Assembly: GCF_003026355.1 (NCBI RefSeq)
Contig: NZ_PYON01000002.1
Location: 248,001 to 312,000, forward strand
DNA from: Photobacterium kishitanii
GTDB lineage: Bacteria > Pseudomonadota > Gammaproteobacteria > Enterobacterales > Vibrionaceae
Length of the DNA: 64,000 nucleotides
Direction of reading: 5' to 3'
This document shows, piece after piece, positions 1 through 9,165 of this stretch. The notes below the pieces were generated by a model. It was not told the DNA's origin, did not search any database, and saw only the letters and a list, made by a program, of their open reading frames with translations. The position numbers and the translations under genes were made by a program. Numbering within the stretch: the first letter of the stretch is position 1; every line of letters begins with the position of its first letter.

Positions 1-83
1 GCACTAAATCTAGTTATACCACTTAATAGTCAGTCATTTATGCGTAGACTTAGAATAAGTGTCATAAACAAGAGGGATCGATT

Positions 84-2459
84 ATGCCTTTAGCGCCTCT
101 AACCAGTGACAAGCTGTATCGTATTGCAGCCTTAAACGGATTGAATGATGCGTGTAAGTCAACCAAGCACCTTACACCATTAGATGAAATCGTAGGACAG
201 GAGCGAGCTCAACATGCGGTTGAGTTTGCAATGTCGATAAAAGAAAAAGGTTATAACATTTATGCTATTGGCCGCAATGGCTTAGGTAAACGTACCATGG
301 TGATGCGTTATTTAAATCGTCATGAGCCTAATGGCAATAGTCATACATTGTATGATTGGTGTTATGTGTCTAATTTTGGCGATACACGTTGCCCTAAGGT
401 ACTTAAACTTCCAGCAGGGGATGGCTGTAGCTTTAAAAAAGACATTGAAAACCTGATGAAGCGATTAGTTAAAGCGTTTCCATTAGCATTTGATAATGAG
501 CTTTATTATTCACGCGCGGAAAAATTAAAAGCAGAACTAGCGACTAAACAAGAAACGACTTTAAAGTCGCTCACAAAAAGCGCTGAAGAGCGTGGTGTCA
601 GTGTATCAATCACAACTCAGGGTGATTACCAGTTAGTCGCAATGAATGGTAAAGAGCCGCACAGTGAGGATAGTTTCGCGGCATTGTCAGCTGAAGATCA
701 ACAATTGTTTGAGAATACCATTAATGATCTGGAAGTTGAACTGCGTGGTATCGTGCGTAAATTGACTGAATGGGAAGAACAATATTCAAATAAACAACAA
801 AAGCTTGATGAAAATATCGCTCAAGAAGTTGTCGGTCATTGCATTAAAGATCTGCAGTTAAAATACAAAAAAGTAGCTGATGTAAAAGCATATTTAGCTG
901 ATATGTATACTGATATTTTAGAAAATATTGATATTTTTCTTGAAGAAAATGAAGAACAAGTAGCACTAGCATATGCTTCATTAGATAAGAAAATGCCGCG
1001 GCGTTACCAAGTAAATGTCTTAGTACATCAGCTTGATGAGCGTAAATTTCCTATCGAAGTTGAAGAAAGTCCTAGTTACCATTCAATTTTTGGTTATATT
1101 GAAAATGCGACTTATAAAGGAACGGTATTTACTGATTTTTCTTTAATTCGAGCAGGTAGTCTTCATCGTGCCAATGGCGGGGTGTTGATGATGGATGCGG
1201 TGAAAGTGCTTGAACGTCCGTATGTGTGGGATGGTCTGAAACGTGCACTGCGTGCGCAAAAATTAAATTTAAGCTCACTTGAGCGAGAAGTTACCCTTTC
1301 AGGTACGATTTCATTGGAGCCTGAAGCTATTCCGTTAAATGTGAAAATTATTCTGTTTGGTGATTATCAGACTTATCAGCTATTACAGCACTACGATCCA
1401 GAATTTAAAGAACTGTTTCGTGTTACCGCCGATTTTGAAGATGATATGCCGCGTAATGATACATCAGAAGAGCAATATGCACGTTTCATTGCCAGTATTG
1501 TGCATGATAACGACATGCTACATTGTGATCGTAAGGCCATTGCTCGTATTATTGAATACAGTTCACGCCAAGCTGATGATCAAAATAAACTTTCATTGCA
1601 CTCGGCCGATATTGCTAATCTATTACGTGAAACTAATTACGTTGCGCGAGCTTCTAATGCCACGATGATCCGCAGTAGCCATGTTGAACAAGCGATGTTA
1701 AATCAAGAGCTACGGGTTAGTCGTTTAAAAGATCATGTTATGCAAAGTTTCGTTACCGGGACAACATTATTAGATGTTCATACACATGCAGTTGGACAAG
1801 TGAATGCATTATCAGTGATCTCAACCTCCGATTATCAGTTTGGTGCGCCGAGTCGTATCACCGCGACTACTGCTTATGGTAGCGGAGAGGTGTTTGATAT
1901 TGAACGTAGTGCTGAATTAGGCGGTAATATCCACTCAAAAGGAGTGATGATTCTATCTGCTTATCTGGCTTCTGTATTTGGTAAAACAGCGAAAATCCCC
2001 TTAACCACTCATCTTACTTTTGAGCAATCGTATGGCGGTGTTGATGGTGATAGTGCATCTATGGCTGAAGTATGTGCAATTATTTCGGCTTTTTCTGGTT
2101 TACCCCTACGACAAGATATTGCGATTACAGGTTCAATGAACCAGTTTGGTGAAGCACAACCGATCGGTGGTGTTAATCAGAAAATTGAAGGCTTCTTTGA
2201 TGTGTGTGGTATTAAAGGCAGAACGGCTGGCCAAGGTGTGATAATACCTGAGTCTAACGTGCATAATTTAATGTTACGTAAAGATATTGTTGAAGCTGTT
2301 TCAAAAGGTGAGTTTCAGATTTGGGCGATCAGTCATGTATCGCAAGCGATTGAAATTTTCACCGGCAATGCAGTTGGTATTGAGGCTGAACAAGGTTTTT
2401 ATCCATCAGATACCGTATTTGGTTTAGTACAAAGTAAGCTTAATGCATTACGTCGTTAG
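84..2459 (+). CDS. Lon-type ATP-dependent protease (AAA_32/LonB-like, YcbZ family)
   Basis: 791-residue serine protease of the Lon superfamily, expected to degrade misfolded or regulatory cytoplasmic proteins using ATP. A Walker A loop GRNGLGKRT lies at residues 63-71, after a short N-terminal region with GQERAQHAVEFA. A long helical insertion (about 110-320) separates it from a Walker B-like GGVLMMDA near 365. The C-terminal Lon protease domain has the Ser-Lys dyad: Ser657 in VDGDSASMA and Lys700 in GGVNQKIEG. The domain arrangement is that of the YcbZ/LonP group, not classical LonA, which has a different N-terminal domain. It is longer than E. coli YcbZ (about 586 residues). An AGAGGG ribosome site supports the ATG. 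It is monocistronic, followed by a strong palindrome. Family assignment is firm; substrates are unknown. Confidence 0.9.
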   Translation: MPLAPLTSDKLYRIAALNGLNDACKSTKHLTPLDEIVGQERAQHAVEFAMSIKEKGYNIYAIGRNGLGKRTMVMRYLNRHEPNGNSHTLYDWCYVSNFGDTRCPKVLKLPAGDGCSFKKDIENLMKRLVKAFPLAFDNELYYSRAEKLKAELATKQETTLKSLTKSAEERGVSVSITTQGDYQLVAMNGKEPHSEDSFAALSAEDQQLFENTINDLEVELRGIVRKLTEWEEQYSNKQQKLDENIAQEVVGHCIKDLQLKYKKVADVKAYLADMYTDILENIDIFLEENEEQVALAYASLDKKMPRRYQVNVLVHQLDERKFPIEVEESPSYHSIFGYIENATYKGTVFTDFSLIRAGSLHRANGGVLMMDAVKVLERPYVWDGLKRALRAQKLNLSSLEREVTLSGTISLEPEAIPLNVKIILFGDYQTYQLLQHYDPEFKELFRVTADFEDDMPRNDTSEEQYARFIASIVHDNDMLHCDRKAIARIIEYSSRQADDQNKLSLHSADIANLLRETNYVARASNATMIRSSHVEQAMLNQELRVSRLKDHVMQSFVTGTTLLDVHTHAVGQVNALSVISTSDYQFGAPSRITATTAYGSGEVFDIERSAELGGNIHSKGVMILSAYLASVFGKTAKIPLTTHLTFEQSYGGVDGDSASMAEVCAIISAFSGLPLRQDIAITGSMNQFGEAQPIGGVNQKIEGFFDVCGIKGRTAGQGVIIPESNVHNLMLRKDIVEAVSKGEFQIWAISHVSQAIEIFTGNAVGIEAEQGFYPSDTVFGLVQSKLNALRR

Positions 2460-2777
2460 TAATGATTTGTGCTTTTATATCTGTAAATGAAATAATTACA
2501 TATTTTAGTTCAACCAATATAAGCTGGCCACATTGTGGCTAGCTTATATTATCCTGAAAAGGAATAACTGTATTCTTAGGTATGTTAACTAACAGAATAA
2601 TTCCCATAACATATAAAATATCGTTACTATCAACGTCATTTTAAATTAAAAATAAAAATTCAATAAAAAATTAATTCTAATCATTGTCATAAATTTTTAC
2701 ATTTTATATTTATATATTATTGATACAAATAATGTATAAGATTATTGTAATATGAAATTTGTAACTATGAGTTTTAA
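2460..2777. other. AT-rich intergenic region, protease to small-protein pair
   Basis: Apart from the palindrome at 2516-2550, this stretch is AT-rich DNA that must hold the promoter for the small-protein pair. No further gene is visible. Confidence 0.5.
2516..2550 (+). terminator. Palindrome downstream of the Lon-type protease
   Basis: A near-perfect 35-base inverted repeat, with arms AATATAAGCTGGCCAC and GTGGCTAGCTTATATT around a 3-base loop. It could end or stabilise the protease transcript. No T-tract follows, so it may be a processing or protein-binding site instead. Confidence 0.4.
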
Positions 2778-3104
2778 ATGTTAAGTAAAAAATTGGTTTA
2801 TTTATTTGCTGTAATCTCACTTTCGGGTTGGTTAGTATCTTCTTTACTTATTGTTTTGGATAATAGAAATGAAAAACAATATATTAATGAAAAGATAACT
2901 GAAAATGCTTTCAATATTGTCCATCAAGCTTTGCAAGATAAAAAGAATGATGCTGAAATTGTTGCTCAAATGCAAGAATGGTTTGAAAAAGGATGGACAG
3001 CACAAACTGCTTCTATAACAACTATTTGCGATAATAATCGCAGGAAATTGAATCAAATTTTATCAAGTGATTCAATTGCTATTGTTTGTAGATTGCGTAT
3101 TTAG
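2778..3104 (+). CDS. Small membrane-anchored protein of unknown function, copy 1
   Basis: 108 residues, not recognised. It has a short basic start (MLSKK), then one hydrophobic segment (about 6-27) containing LSGWL, which suggests a signal anchor with the rest outside the cytoplasm. The C-terminal half has the pattern W-F-x-K-G-W-T-A-x-T-x-S-x-T-x-C-x-N-N-x-x-K-L-x-x-I-L-S-S-D, ending with a second cysteine before R-L. The next gene carries the same pattern, so the two are tandem paralogues. The two conserved cysteines could form a disulfide in the periplasm (inference). No good ribosome site is visible; a GAGTTTT stretch precedes the ATG. The conservation between the two copies argues that both are real genes. 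Confidence 0.7.
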   Translation: MLSKKLVYLFAVISLSGWLVSSLLIVLDNRNEKQYINEKITENAFNIVHQALQDKKNDAEIVAQMQEWFEKGWTAQTASITTICDNNRRKLNQILSSDSIAIVCRLRI

Positions 3105-3112
3105 TGGGTCTT

Positions 3113-3445
3113 ATGAATAAAAAAATAACTATTTCACTATTATCAATCTTGGCCCTTTCTGGTTGGATTACAACTGCTGTACAAATATATTTAGCTAGTG
3201 AAAACAAAGCACTTCTTTTGGATAAAATATTAGATAACCCTTTTAATTTGGTGTCATTACAACTACAAATTGAAAGAGATATAAAAGATCCGGTAGAAAT
3301 AATTCAATTTTGGGTTAAGAATGGTTGGACGGCTGAAACAGGATCATTATTAACTATTTGTAATAATAATAAAGACAAATTATCGTCTATATTATCAAGT
3401 GATCAGATTAATGAGGCATGTCGTTTAGTTAATACGGGTATTTAA
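3113..3445 (+). CDS. Small membrane-anchored protein of unknown function, copy 2
   Basis: 110 residues starting at the ATG at 3113 (MNKKITIS). A GTG at 3104 overlaps the previous stop codon and is less likely. Like its upstream paralogue it has a single N-terminal hydrophobic segment with LSGW, a charged middle, and the conserved tail NGWTAETGS-LTICNNN-DKL-ILSSD ending in CRL. The two genes are 8 bases apart and share a terminator at 3460, so they form a two-gene operon. The pair diverges in the N-terminal and middle regions but keeps the Trp, Cys and Ser-Ser-Asp positions, pointing to selection on the C-terminal domain. Function unknown. Confidence 0.7.
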   Translation: MNKKITISLLSILALSGWITTAVQIYLASENKALLLDKILDNPFNLVSLQLQIERDIKDPVEIIQFWVKNGWTAETGSLLTICNNNKDKLSSILSSDQINEACRLVNTGI

Positions 3446-3459
3446 TAGGTATGTTTTTT

Positions 3460-3484
3460 AAAGTCGCTTTGGCGGCTTTTTTTA
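3460..3484 (+). terminator. Rho-independent terminator of the small-protein pair
   Basis: Stem AAAGTCGC / GCGGCTTT (one G-T pair) with a 4-base loop, followed by a run of T. It lies 15 bases after the second small-protein gene. Confidence 0.75.
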
Positions 3485-3632
3485 ATTTAAAGACAGCCAG
3501 AAATGAAGTGAGTAAGTCGTATATAAAAGTAGTTTGTAATAAAGATTTTTATTTGGATATATATGTTTTGTTGGCTATCAACGTTGTTCATTGTGAAAGA
3601 TGATTGGCAACAAGATATGGCAAATTATAGAT

Positions 3633-3660
3633 ATAAAAAATGCCGGCCATAGCCAGCATT
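3633..3660 (-). terminator. Terminator of the minus-strand csp gene
   Basis: On the minus strand the stem AATGCTGGC / GGCCGGCATT is followed by TTTTTT, 27 bases after the csp stop codon. Confidence 0.75.
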
Positions 3661-3686
3661 TTTTCATTTATCTATAAAAAGATAAA

Positions 3687-3899
3687 TTATAGAGCTACAA
3701 CGTTTGCAGCTTGAAGACCTTTTTGGCCTTGCTCTACTTCAAAAGACACTTTTTGGCCTTCAGCAAGAGTTTTGAAACCTTCAGAAGCGATAGCACGGAA
3801 GTGAACGAATACGTCAGCACCGCCGTTGTCTTGAGTAATAAAACCAAAACCTTTCTCTTCGTTAAACCATTTTACTAGACCAGTTGTTGTGTTAGACAT
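3687..3899 (-). CDS. CspA-family cold-shock protein
   Basis: 70-residue single cold-shock domain, an RNA chaperone that binds single-stranded RNA and DNA. The RNP1 motif KGFGFI and RNP2 motif VFVHF are intact, as is the N-terminal KWFNEEKG. It is nearly identical to the second csp gene at 50065, differing mainly at the N-terminus (MSNTTTGL) and the last few residues (QAANVVAL). The start is the ATG at 3899 with AAGGGA just upstream. A candidate promoter lies about 185 bases upstream, leaving the long untranslated leader typical of cold-inducible csp mRNAs, so cold control through leader structure is likely. Confidence 0.92.
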
Positions 3900-4418
3900 G
3901 AGATGTCCCTTATTAGTTGAGATTAATTAACCGCTAAAATGCGATGTGCTACGTGGTTAAATTATTAATGTTACTGCCAATACAAGGGAAACACAGAGAT
4001 ACAAAACGAAACCGTCAATGTAGCTTTAGTTTAACTTTTACTTGGTGTTGCATTTAATAACTCTTAAACAACAGAGCGAGACGGATAATAGCAGTTGTGA
4101 TGCTGATGTACATCTATTTTTGCGTGTTTTTTTTAAAAGTGTGACATTAACGGGGGAGGTATTCGTGGCTTTTTTTATCTAAGATGCTGATAATAATTGA
4201 TTTTAATAACAAATAAACGTAGGTGGAGAACTTTATTTATTGTCTTCATAATCTAGCGCATTAGAAGGCGTTATTATGCTAAAGTACTAGGTGTAGCTTA
4301 GCTTTATGATTAAAACAATATGCTAGATTGATGGTTTAAGCGTAATCATCGTTCGTAGTTAGGGATCATATAAACATAAAACTAATCCTAGAGATGAACG
4401 AGAATAAGGAAAGCAATA
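3900..4418. other. csp leader and divergent intergenic region
   Basis: The left part is the probable csp 5' leader on the minus strand. The right part must hold the promoter of the 123-residue protein gene at 4419. No other gene is visible. Confidence 0.5.
4085..4093 (-). promoter_or_regulatory. Candidate extended -10 promoter of the minus-strand csp gene
   Basis: On the minus strand the sequence TGCTATTAT is an extended -10 box. Transcription from here would give a leader of about 180 bases before the csp ATG. The second csp gene (50065) has a very similar box, TGCTATACAAT, at the same distance. No good -35 box was found. Confidence 0.45.
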
Positions 4419-4790
4419 ATGACTCATGAAACTAAAACAATGGAAGTACCTGTTGCTATCGCTGATAGGGTACAGGCGCTTATTGACGGATTTAAAGCGA
4501 AAGAAATATTTAAGGCTGAGCGTAAAGCTGTGGTAAATAATTTTCTTGCTATGGATGGTCTTAGTTGTGAGATGGCGGTGTACAGCTTACCGCAAAGTGA
4601 GTTGCTTGATACACTTCGATTTGTATACGAATTATCGGGTACAAATAGCAAATTCATCACAAATATTTTAATTCAATCAAGAGAAAATCCTAAGAAAGTG
4701 TTGTCTGATGCTCAGAGAACAGCAGCTAAGAGCTTATTATTTAACTTGATTAATGATCCGTCTGTAGTCTCGGCAATGAAAGAAATTTAA
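4419..4790 (+). CDS. Hypothetical protein, 123 residues
   Basis: Not recognised. A soluble, probably all-helical protein with no signal peptide or membrane segment. Lys-rich N-terminal third (IDGFKAKEIFKAERKAVVNNFL), then a region with CEMAVYSLPQSELLDTL and a C-terminal helix ending VVSAMKEI. The ATG is preceded by AAGGAAAG, a good ribosome site. It stands alone and ends at a strong bidirectional terminator shared with putP. Codon usage looks like its neighbours, so it is probably a real gene of a narrow lineage. Confidence 0.65.
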   Translation: MTHETKTMEVPVAIADRVQALIDGFKAKEIFKAERKAVVNNFLAMDGLSCEMAVYSLPQSELLDTLRFVYELSGTNSKFITNILIQSRENPKKVLSDAQRTAAKSLLFNLINDPSVVSAMKEI

Positions 4791-4814
4791 TCGTCGTACA
4801 TAGATTACAAATGA

Positions 4815-4865
4815 TAAAAAACCCGCATTTATTCTCTATAAAAGAGCGTTATGCGGGTTTTGTTT
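4815..4865. terminator. Bidirectional terminator between the 123-residue protein gene and putP
   Basis: Arms AACCCGCAT and ATGCGGGTT, with an inner CTCT/AGAG stem, flanked by A-tract on the left and T-tract on the right. It can end both convergent transcripts. Confidence 0.8.
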
Positions 4866-4891
4866 ATCTGTAACGTTTATTTATGAATGGA

Positions 4892-6379
4892 TTATTTCTG
4901 TTGCTGTAGATGTAGTTTGTGACAATGTTCATTAACCTCATCAAAATGACGTAATGTTTTTTCGTTGGGCTTTTCGCCTTTTAAACTAACTACAACCAAC
5001 GCAATAGATGCTAATAAGAAAGCTGGAATAATTTCGTATAAGCTAAAGACAGTTGAATTCGGCCATGCTGAATGAGCGGCAATCCAACATAGCACAACTG
5101 TTGCACCAACAACCATACAGGCGATAGCACCATGAGCACTACAACGGCGCCAGAATAATGAGAATAAAACCACGGGTCCAAATGCTGCTCCCATACCGGC
5201 CCATGCGTGGCCTACTATTGATAAAATAGTACTTTGTGGGTTACTCGCAAAAATCATAGCAACTAATGACACTGCAACTACAGCTAAACGGCCAAGAAGA
5301 ACTTGAGACTTTTCAGTAAGTTTAATATCGAAGAAATGAGCAATATCTTCGGTTAATGCACTTGATGATGCTAATAGTTGTGCTGCAACCGAGCTCATTA
5401 CAGCAGAGAGTACCGCTGCAATCAGAACGGCTGCAATCCAGCTTGGGAATAAGCCTTTTGCTAGTTCTAAAAAGATCATCTCGTTATCGAAGTGATGGTT
5501 TGCTCCTGAGTAGTACATGGCTCCAGTAATACCTACGGCAAATGCACCTACTAAAGAAACAATCATCCAACTCATACAAATTTTTCGAGCAACACTCATG
5601 CCTTTTACATCACCAATAGCCATAAAGCGAACTAAGATGTGCGGCTGACCAAAGTAACCTAGGCCCCATGCAAGTAATGACAGCACACCAATCGTACTTG
5701 TATTATCACTAATAACTGAAAAGTAATGGGTGGGTAATACGCTTTGATCAATTGCTGGATCTAGGTTATACCATGTCACTATCGGTGTAATTAATAGTGC
5801 AAAGAACATTAATGAGCCTTGGAAGAAATCAACCCAGTTAACGGCTAAAAATCCACCAATAGCAGTGTAAACCATTAAGAATATTGCCCCGATCCATACT
5901 GCTTGTGTATAAGGAATGTGGAATAAGGTTTGAATTAAGAAAGCACCACTTACAAAACCTGCAGCAGCATAAAGTGTAAAGAAGATAAGGATAACTAATG
6001 CAGTCATTAATCTGAGTGTGCGATTATCGCTGCCAAATCGAGCATAAAAATAAGAAGGGATCGTTAGCGCATCACCGACATTTTCAGTATAAATTCGTAG
6101 TTTTCTCGCCACGAAATGCCAATTTAAATAAGCACCAATGGTTAAACCAATAGGTAACCAAATTTGATCTAAACCTGAAACAAATACAGCTCCAGGTAAA
6201 CCTAATAATAACCAACCGCTCATATCTGAAGCACCAGCACCAAGTGCTGTAACACCAGGGCTTAAGCTACGACCACCAAGAACATAATCTGAATTTCCTT
6301 CTGTTTTTCGTGCCGCGACTATTCCGATAGCAAATATAATACAAAAGTAAACTGCTAACACGATATAGTAAGTAGACAT
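4892..6379 (-). CDS. putP: Sodium/proline symporter PutP
   Basis: 495-residue inner-membrane Na+-coupled proline transporter of the solute:sodium symporter family, with about 13 membrane segments. Family signatures are present: GGRSLSPGVTALGAGASDMSGW near the N-terminus, WVDFFQGSLM in the middle, and AVMSSVAAQLLASSSALTED in the C-terminal half. The start chosen is the ATG at 6379, with AAGGAGA a few bases upstream; an in-frame start 13 codons earlier has no such site. No putA is adjacent, unlike the putAP pair in enterics. It may supply proline as a nutrient or as an osmolyte in seawater (inference). Confidence 0.92.
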   Translation of the reverse strand: MSTYYIVLAVYFCIIFAIGIVAARKTEGNSDYVLGGRSLSPGVTALGAGASDMSGWLLLGLPGAVFVSGLDQIWLPIGLTIGAYLNWHFVARKLRIYTENVGDALTIPSYFYARFGSDNRTLRLMTALVILIFFTLYAAAGFVSGAFLIQTLFHIPYTQAVWIGAIFLMVYTAIGGFLAVNWVDFFQGSLMFFALLITPIVTWYNLDPAIDQSVLPTHYFSVISDNTSTIGVLSLLAWGLGYFGQPHILVRFMAIGDVKGMSVARKICMSWMIVSLVGAFAVGITGAMYYSGANHHFDNEMIFLELAKGLFPSWIAAVLIAAVLSAVMSSVAAQLLASSSALTEDIAHFFDIKLTEKSQVLLGRLAVVAVSLVAMIFASNPQSTILSIVGHAWAGMGAAFGPVVLFSLFWRRCSAHGAIACMVVGATVVLCWIAAHSAWPNSTVFSLYEIIPAFLLASIALVVVSLKGEKPNEKTLRHFDEVNEHCHKLHLQQQK

Positions 6380-6537
6380 TGAATCTCCTTTATTGTTTGA
6401 CCAGTAGTTTTTAACCAAGAAATTAGTTTTGGTATAAAGGTTACTGGTACCTTATTTATTACTTGATTTAGATTTTTATATCTATTTATTATTCTGACGG
6501 AATTAGTGTTCTGCTAACTCGTTAAAAATATCAAAAT

Positions 6538-6566
6538 GAAACTTTTTACTTATAATAAAAAGTTTC
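6538..6566. promoter_or_regulatory. Perfect inverted repeat upstream of putP
   Basis: 11-base arms GAAACTTTTTA and TAAAAAGTTTC separated by 7 bases, about 160 bases upstream of the putP start. It could be a leader hairpin or an operator; the role is unknown. Confidence 0.35.
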
Positions 6567-7859
6567 AAATTACTGATGGTTATTAAAAATACCTAAAATG
6601 TGTTAATTATGCAAATTAAAGATTTGTTAGTATTGAGTGGCTCTAGTTTTTTATTGTTTTTGTATTCTTTTTTACTTAAACCTCGTTGTTTATTTATTTC
6701 ATTTAATTCAATTGGTTATGTGGGGTGTGTTGGTTTTCATTGTCGATTCTATATTTGATGGATTAGCTGTTTTTTAGCATGACTCTTTTATTTGTGAGTA
6801 ATAATTATTCGTGATTGTGAATTTCAGGTTGGTCGTAAATATTCAGTTTTATTTGTGTTGATATATATGTATTAGAAGGCGGTAAGTGAGTTATTATTTA
6901 TCTTGCTTATGATTGATGTTGATTAATAATACACATTGTAATGTGGTTTATTTGATTAAAACTAACATTAGTTGGCAGTGTTTAAGTCGATTGTAATTAA
7001 CGTTCGATACGATGATAAGTTGTTATTATATTGCTTTTATTTTCGTAGGATATAAGCCATAAATTTTTACTGGATGGAGGCAATTTATATCTTTTATATA
7101 TTTAAATAAAAATGTAATGAGCTTTTATTTCTTTAGGCAATGTATAGATTTTGATATCTATGATTGACTATAAATCATATGCTTTGTTGAGGCCATTATC
7201 TCTATTTTTATGTGAGTTATCATGATATGGCGACTTTATTATATAGAGATAACCTGAATAAAATACTTTTCGCGATCCAAGAAGGAATCTAGCATCTTGA
7301 TGGCTGTTATTGGTCGTTTGCTTTTTAAGCGATCCTAACGACTAAAGTAAAATGTTGTACAGTATTTTTTATCACTTATTGTTATTAGCATGTTCATCTG
7401 AGTTAAATTGGCACTTTAGATAAATAGGATAGTTTAGGTTTTATAAAAAGAGACACTTTAGCTTTGTGACTCTGTATTTATCGAATGCAACTTGATGTAC
7501 TCATTGTCGCGTCAAGTGTTCATAATGACAACATGATGTTATCTGAATTTGTAAAGAATAGTTAGATGACTAAACTTATTAAAATTTATAATATGTTTTT
7601 TTTGGTTGTGACGATAAAAACAGGCTAATTTATGAACTAAATTTGATGATATCCATCTTATAATTAAATTTAATAATAAATATATTATTTATGCTCTTTA
7701 TAGGCTTCGGCTATAAAAATAGAGAGGGATTTATATATAATACTTTACCAAGTTTATAGCATTGTAATGATATTTTTATTGATATAACCATGAGTGGCAG
7801 GCGCTAGGTGAGATTTATATAACTGATGGCGTTATATGGTTAATTTATTTCTATAATAA

Positions 7860-7893
7860 TAAACACGAGTAGTATTGATATTACTCGTGTTTA
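7860..7893 (-). terminator. Terminator of lumP
   Basis: Perfect 12-base arms TAAACACGAGTA and TACTCGTGTTTA around a 10-base loop, 45 bases after the lumP stop. On the minus strand it is followed by a T-rich stretch. Confidence 0.75.
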
Positions 7894-7938
7894 TAAAGAG
7901 TCATATTTAGATGTGTTTAGCTCTATAAGTTGTTTTTA

Positions 7939-8508
7939 TTACCATTCATTTGATACATTTAATGTTTCTACGTTAACCTTCGAACCTGCTTCTAAAGTGC
8001 TAAGGTTGGTGGTAATAGATAAATTTTTGGGATAATTAATGCAAATAATATCATTGGAAACTTCTTCAATAGAATTAGATACACCATTAATTCCAATATG
8101 ATCTTCTGCGGAAATATTTTTGGTTAGGTTTTTAGGAATTTCAATATAAACTTTAAGAAGATCTTCTTCTTCAGTAATATTATCAACAGTAGCGACCCCC
8201 TTTATATTTCCAGTTAAAGCACCTTTCCCAAGGAGTGAGCCAAATTCTGGACGTAGTTCTAAGTTTACCTTGTCACCGATTTCTAATGAATCAAAGGTTG
8301 TGGTATTAAGTGCCTGATCTATATCGAAATAAACGACATCACCTGTGATGCGAACAACAGTTAATGAGCATCCATTTACGAGCATGACAGTATCTTTTGC
8401 AACTAAGTCCAATATATTTTTTGGAAAAGTAATGCCATGTCTTTGGGTATCATCATTTTTTGATATTTTTTTAATTATTCCAGTGCCCTGAACTATACCT
8501 TTGAACAT
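7939..8508 (-). CDS. lumP: Lumazine protein (antenna of bacterial bioluminescence)
   Basis: 189 residues, the usual length for Photobacterium lumazine protein. It binds 6,7-dimethyl-8-ribityllumazine non-covalently and shifts luciferase emission to shorter wavelength and higher intensity. It belongs to the riboflavin synthase superfamily: two tandem lumazine-binding folds, the first with MFKGIVQGTGIIKK and VNGCSLTVV, the second with LTGNIKGVATV and the degenerate IGINGVSNSIEEVS. Only the N-terminal half binds ligand in this family, and it has no synthase activity (family knowledge). AAGGAG precedes the ATG. It is transcribed away from luxC, as in other lumP-bearing photobacteria. Its enzyme paralogue ribE is 8 kb away in the same cluster. 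Confidence 0.95.
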   Translation of the reverse strand: MFKGIVQGTGIIKKISKNDDTQRHGITFPKNILDLVAKDTVMLVNGCSLTVVRITGDVVYFDIDQALNTTTFDSLEIGDKVNLELRPEFGSLLGKGALTGNIKGVATVDNITEEEDLLKVYIEIPKNLTKNISAEDHIGINGVSNSIEEVSNDIICINYPKNLSITTNLSTLEAGSKVNVETLNVSNEW

Positions 8509-9165
8509 AATAATCTCCTTTTGTAGACAAACGTATTTAAAATGAAAATCTTCATTTTGAAATTAGTCTAATGGTAAAAAAATAAAATTCAATACTAAAT
8601 AATATTTTTTTGACTTTTAATCTGTTTTTGATAATAAAATTTTGATTTGTTATTTCTATTCAAGACGATTTTTTAAGGTTTAAGTTTTTTTAAATGGATA
8701 TTTTTAGTTGAGATTTAGGCTGGTAACTAGATGATTTTAAACTGGTATTTAATAAACTAAGTAATTAATTACAGACACTTTAATATTAATCTAATATTAA
8801 ACTTTTTATGATATTTTCATTTTTTAATTGTTTATATTTTTATTGTTGTTGATATTGCAATTTATTTTAAAATCAAGTATATGCATCAAGTTTTTTTGTT
8901 TTTATAGAAATATAATTCTTTAAATTAATATGTAGTTAAATGCTCTTATTTTATATTTAAAGGTGTTTTAAAATAGACATGAATTATTAAAAAACAAAAT
9001 TCCATATTAAAAATGTGACATTAACCCAATAAATTTAACAATGCATCCATATCATACAAATTTCCCTTACATACCTAATGAATTTTAGTTAGTCTCTAGC
9101 CATACCTATGCAGCAGGGTTGTATGCTGATTGAGTATGTGCAATGCGGAATTTAAAGGAGATTGT
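8509..9165. other. Divergent lumP-luxC control region
   Basis: About 650 bases of very AT-rich DNA between the divergent lumP and luxC genes. It must carry both promoters. A TGTGA CRP half-site near 9015 lacks its partner half. No 20-base lux box of the LuxR type with CTG/CAG-rich arms was recognised, and no luxI or luxR gene is present in the window. Confidence 0.55.
8539..8558. promoter_or_regulatory. Perfect palindrome in the lumP upstream region
   Basis: AAAATGAA and TTCATTTT separated by AATC, about 30 bases upstream of the lumP start codon. It could be an operator for a dimeric regulator or a leader hairpin covering the 5' end of the lumP mRNA. Confidence 0.35.

Larger units (their letters stand above)
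6380..7938. other. 1.5-kb AT-rich gene desert between putP and lumP
   Basis: No reading frame of 60 codons or more occurs on either strand, and nothing coding is convincing. The left end must hold the putP promoter and a hairpin at 6538-6566; the right end has the lumP terminator at 7860-7893. Short open stretches, for example about 20 codons from an ATG at 7205 on the plus strand, end quickly in stops. They could be remnants of a decayed gene, but no family is recognisable. A short GCGATCC repeat occurs near 7272 and 7329. Confidence 0.6.

Noticed and set aside
9010-9030. TGTGA motif as a CRP site for luxC
   Set aside because: Only one half-site; the second half does not match TCACA.
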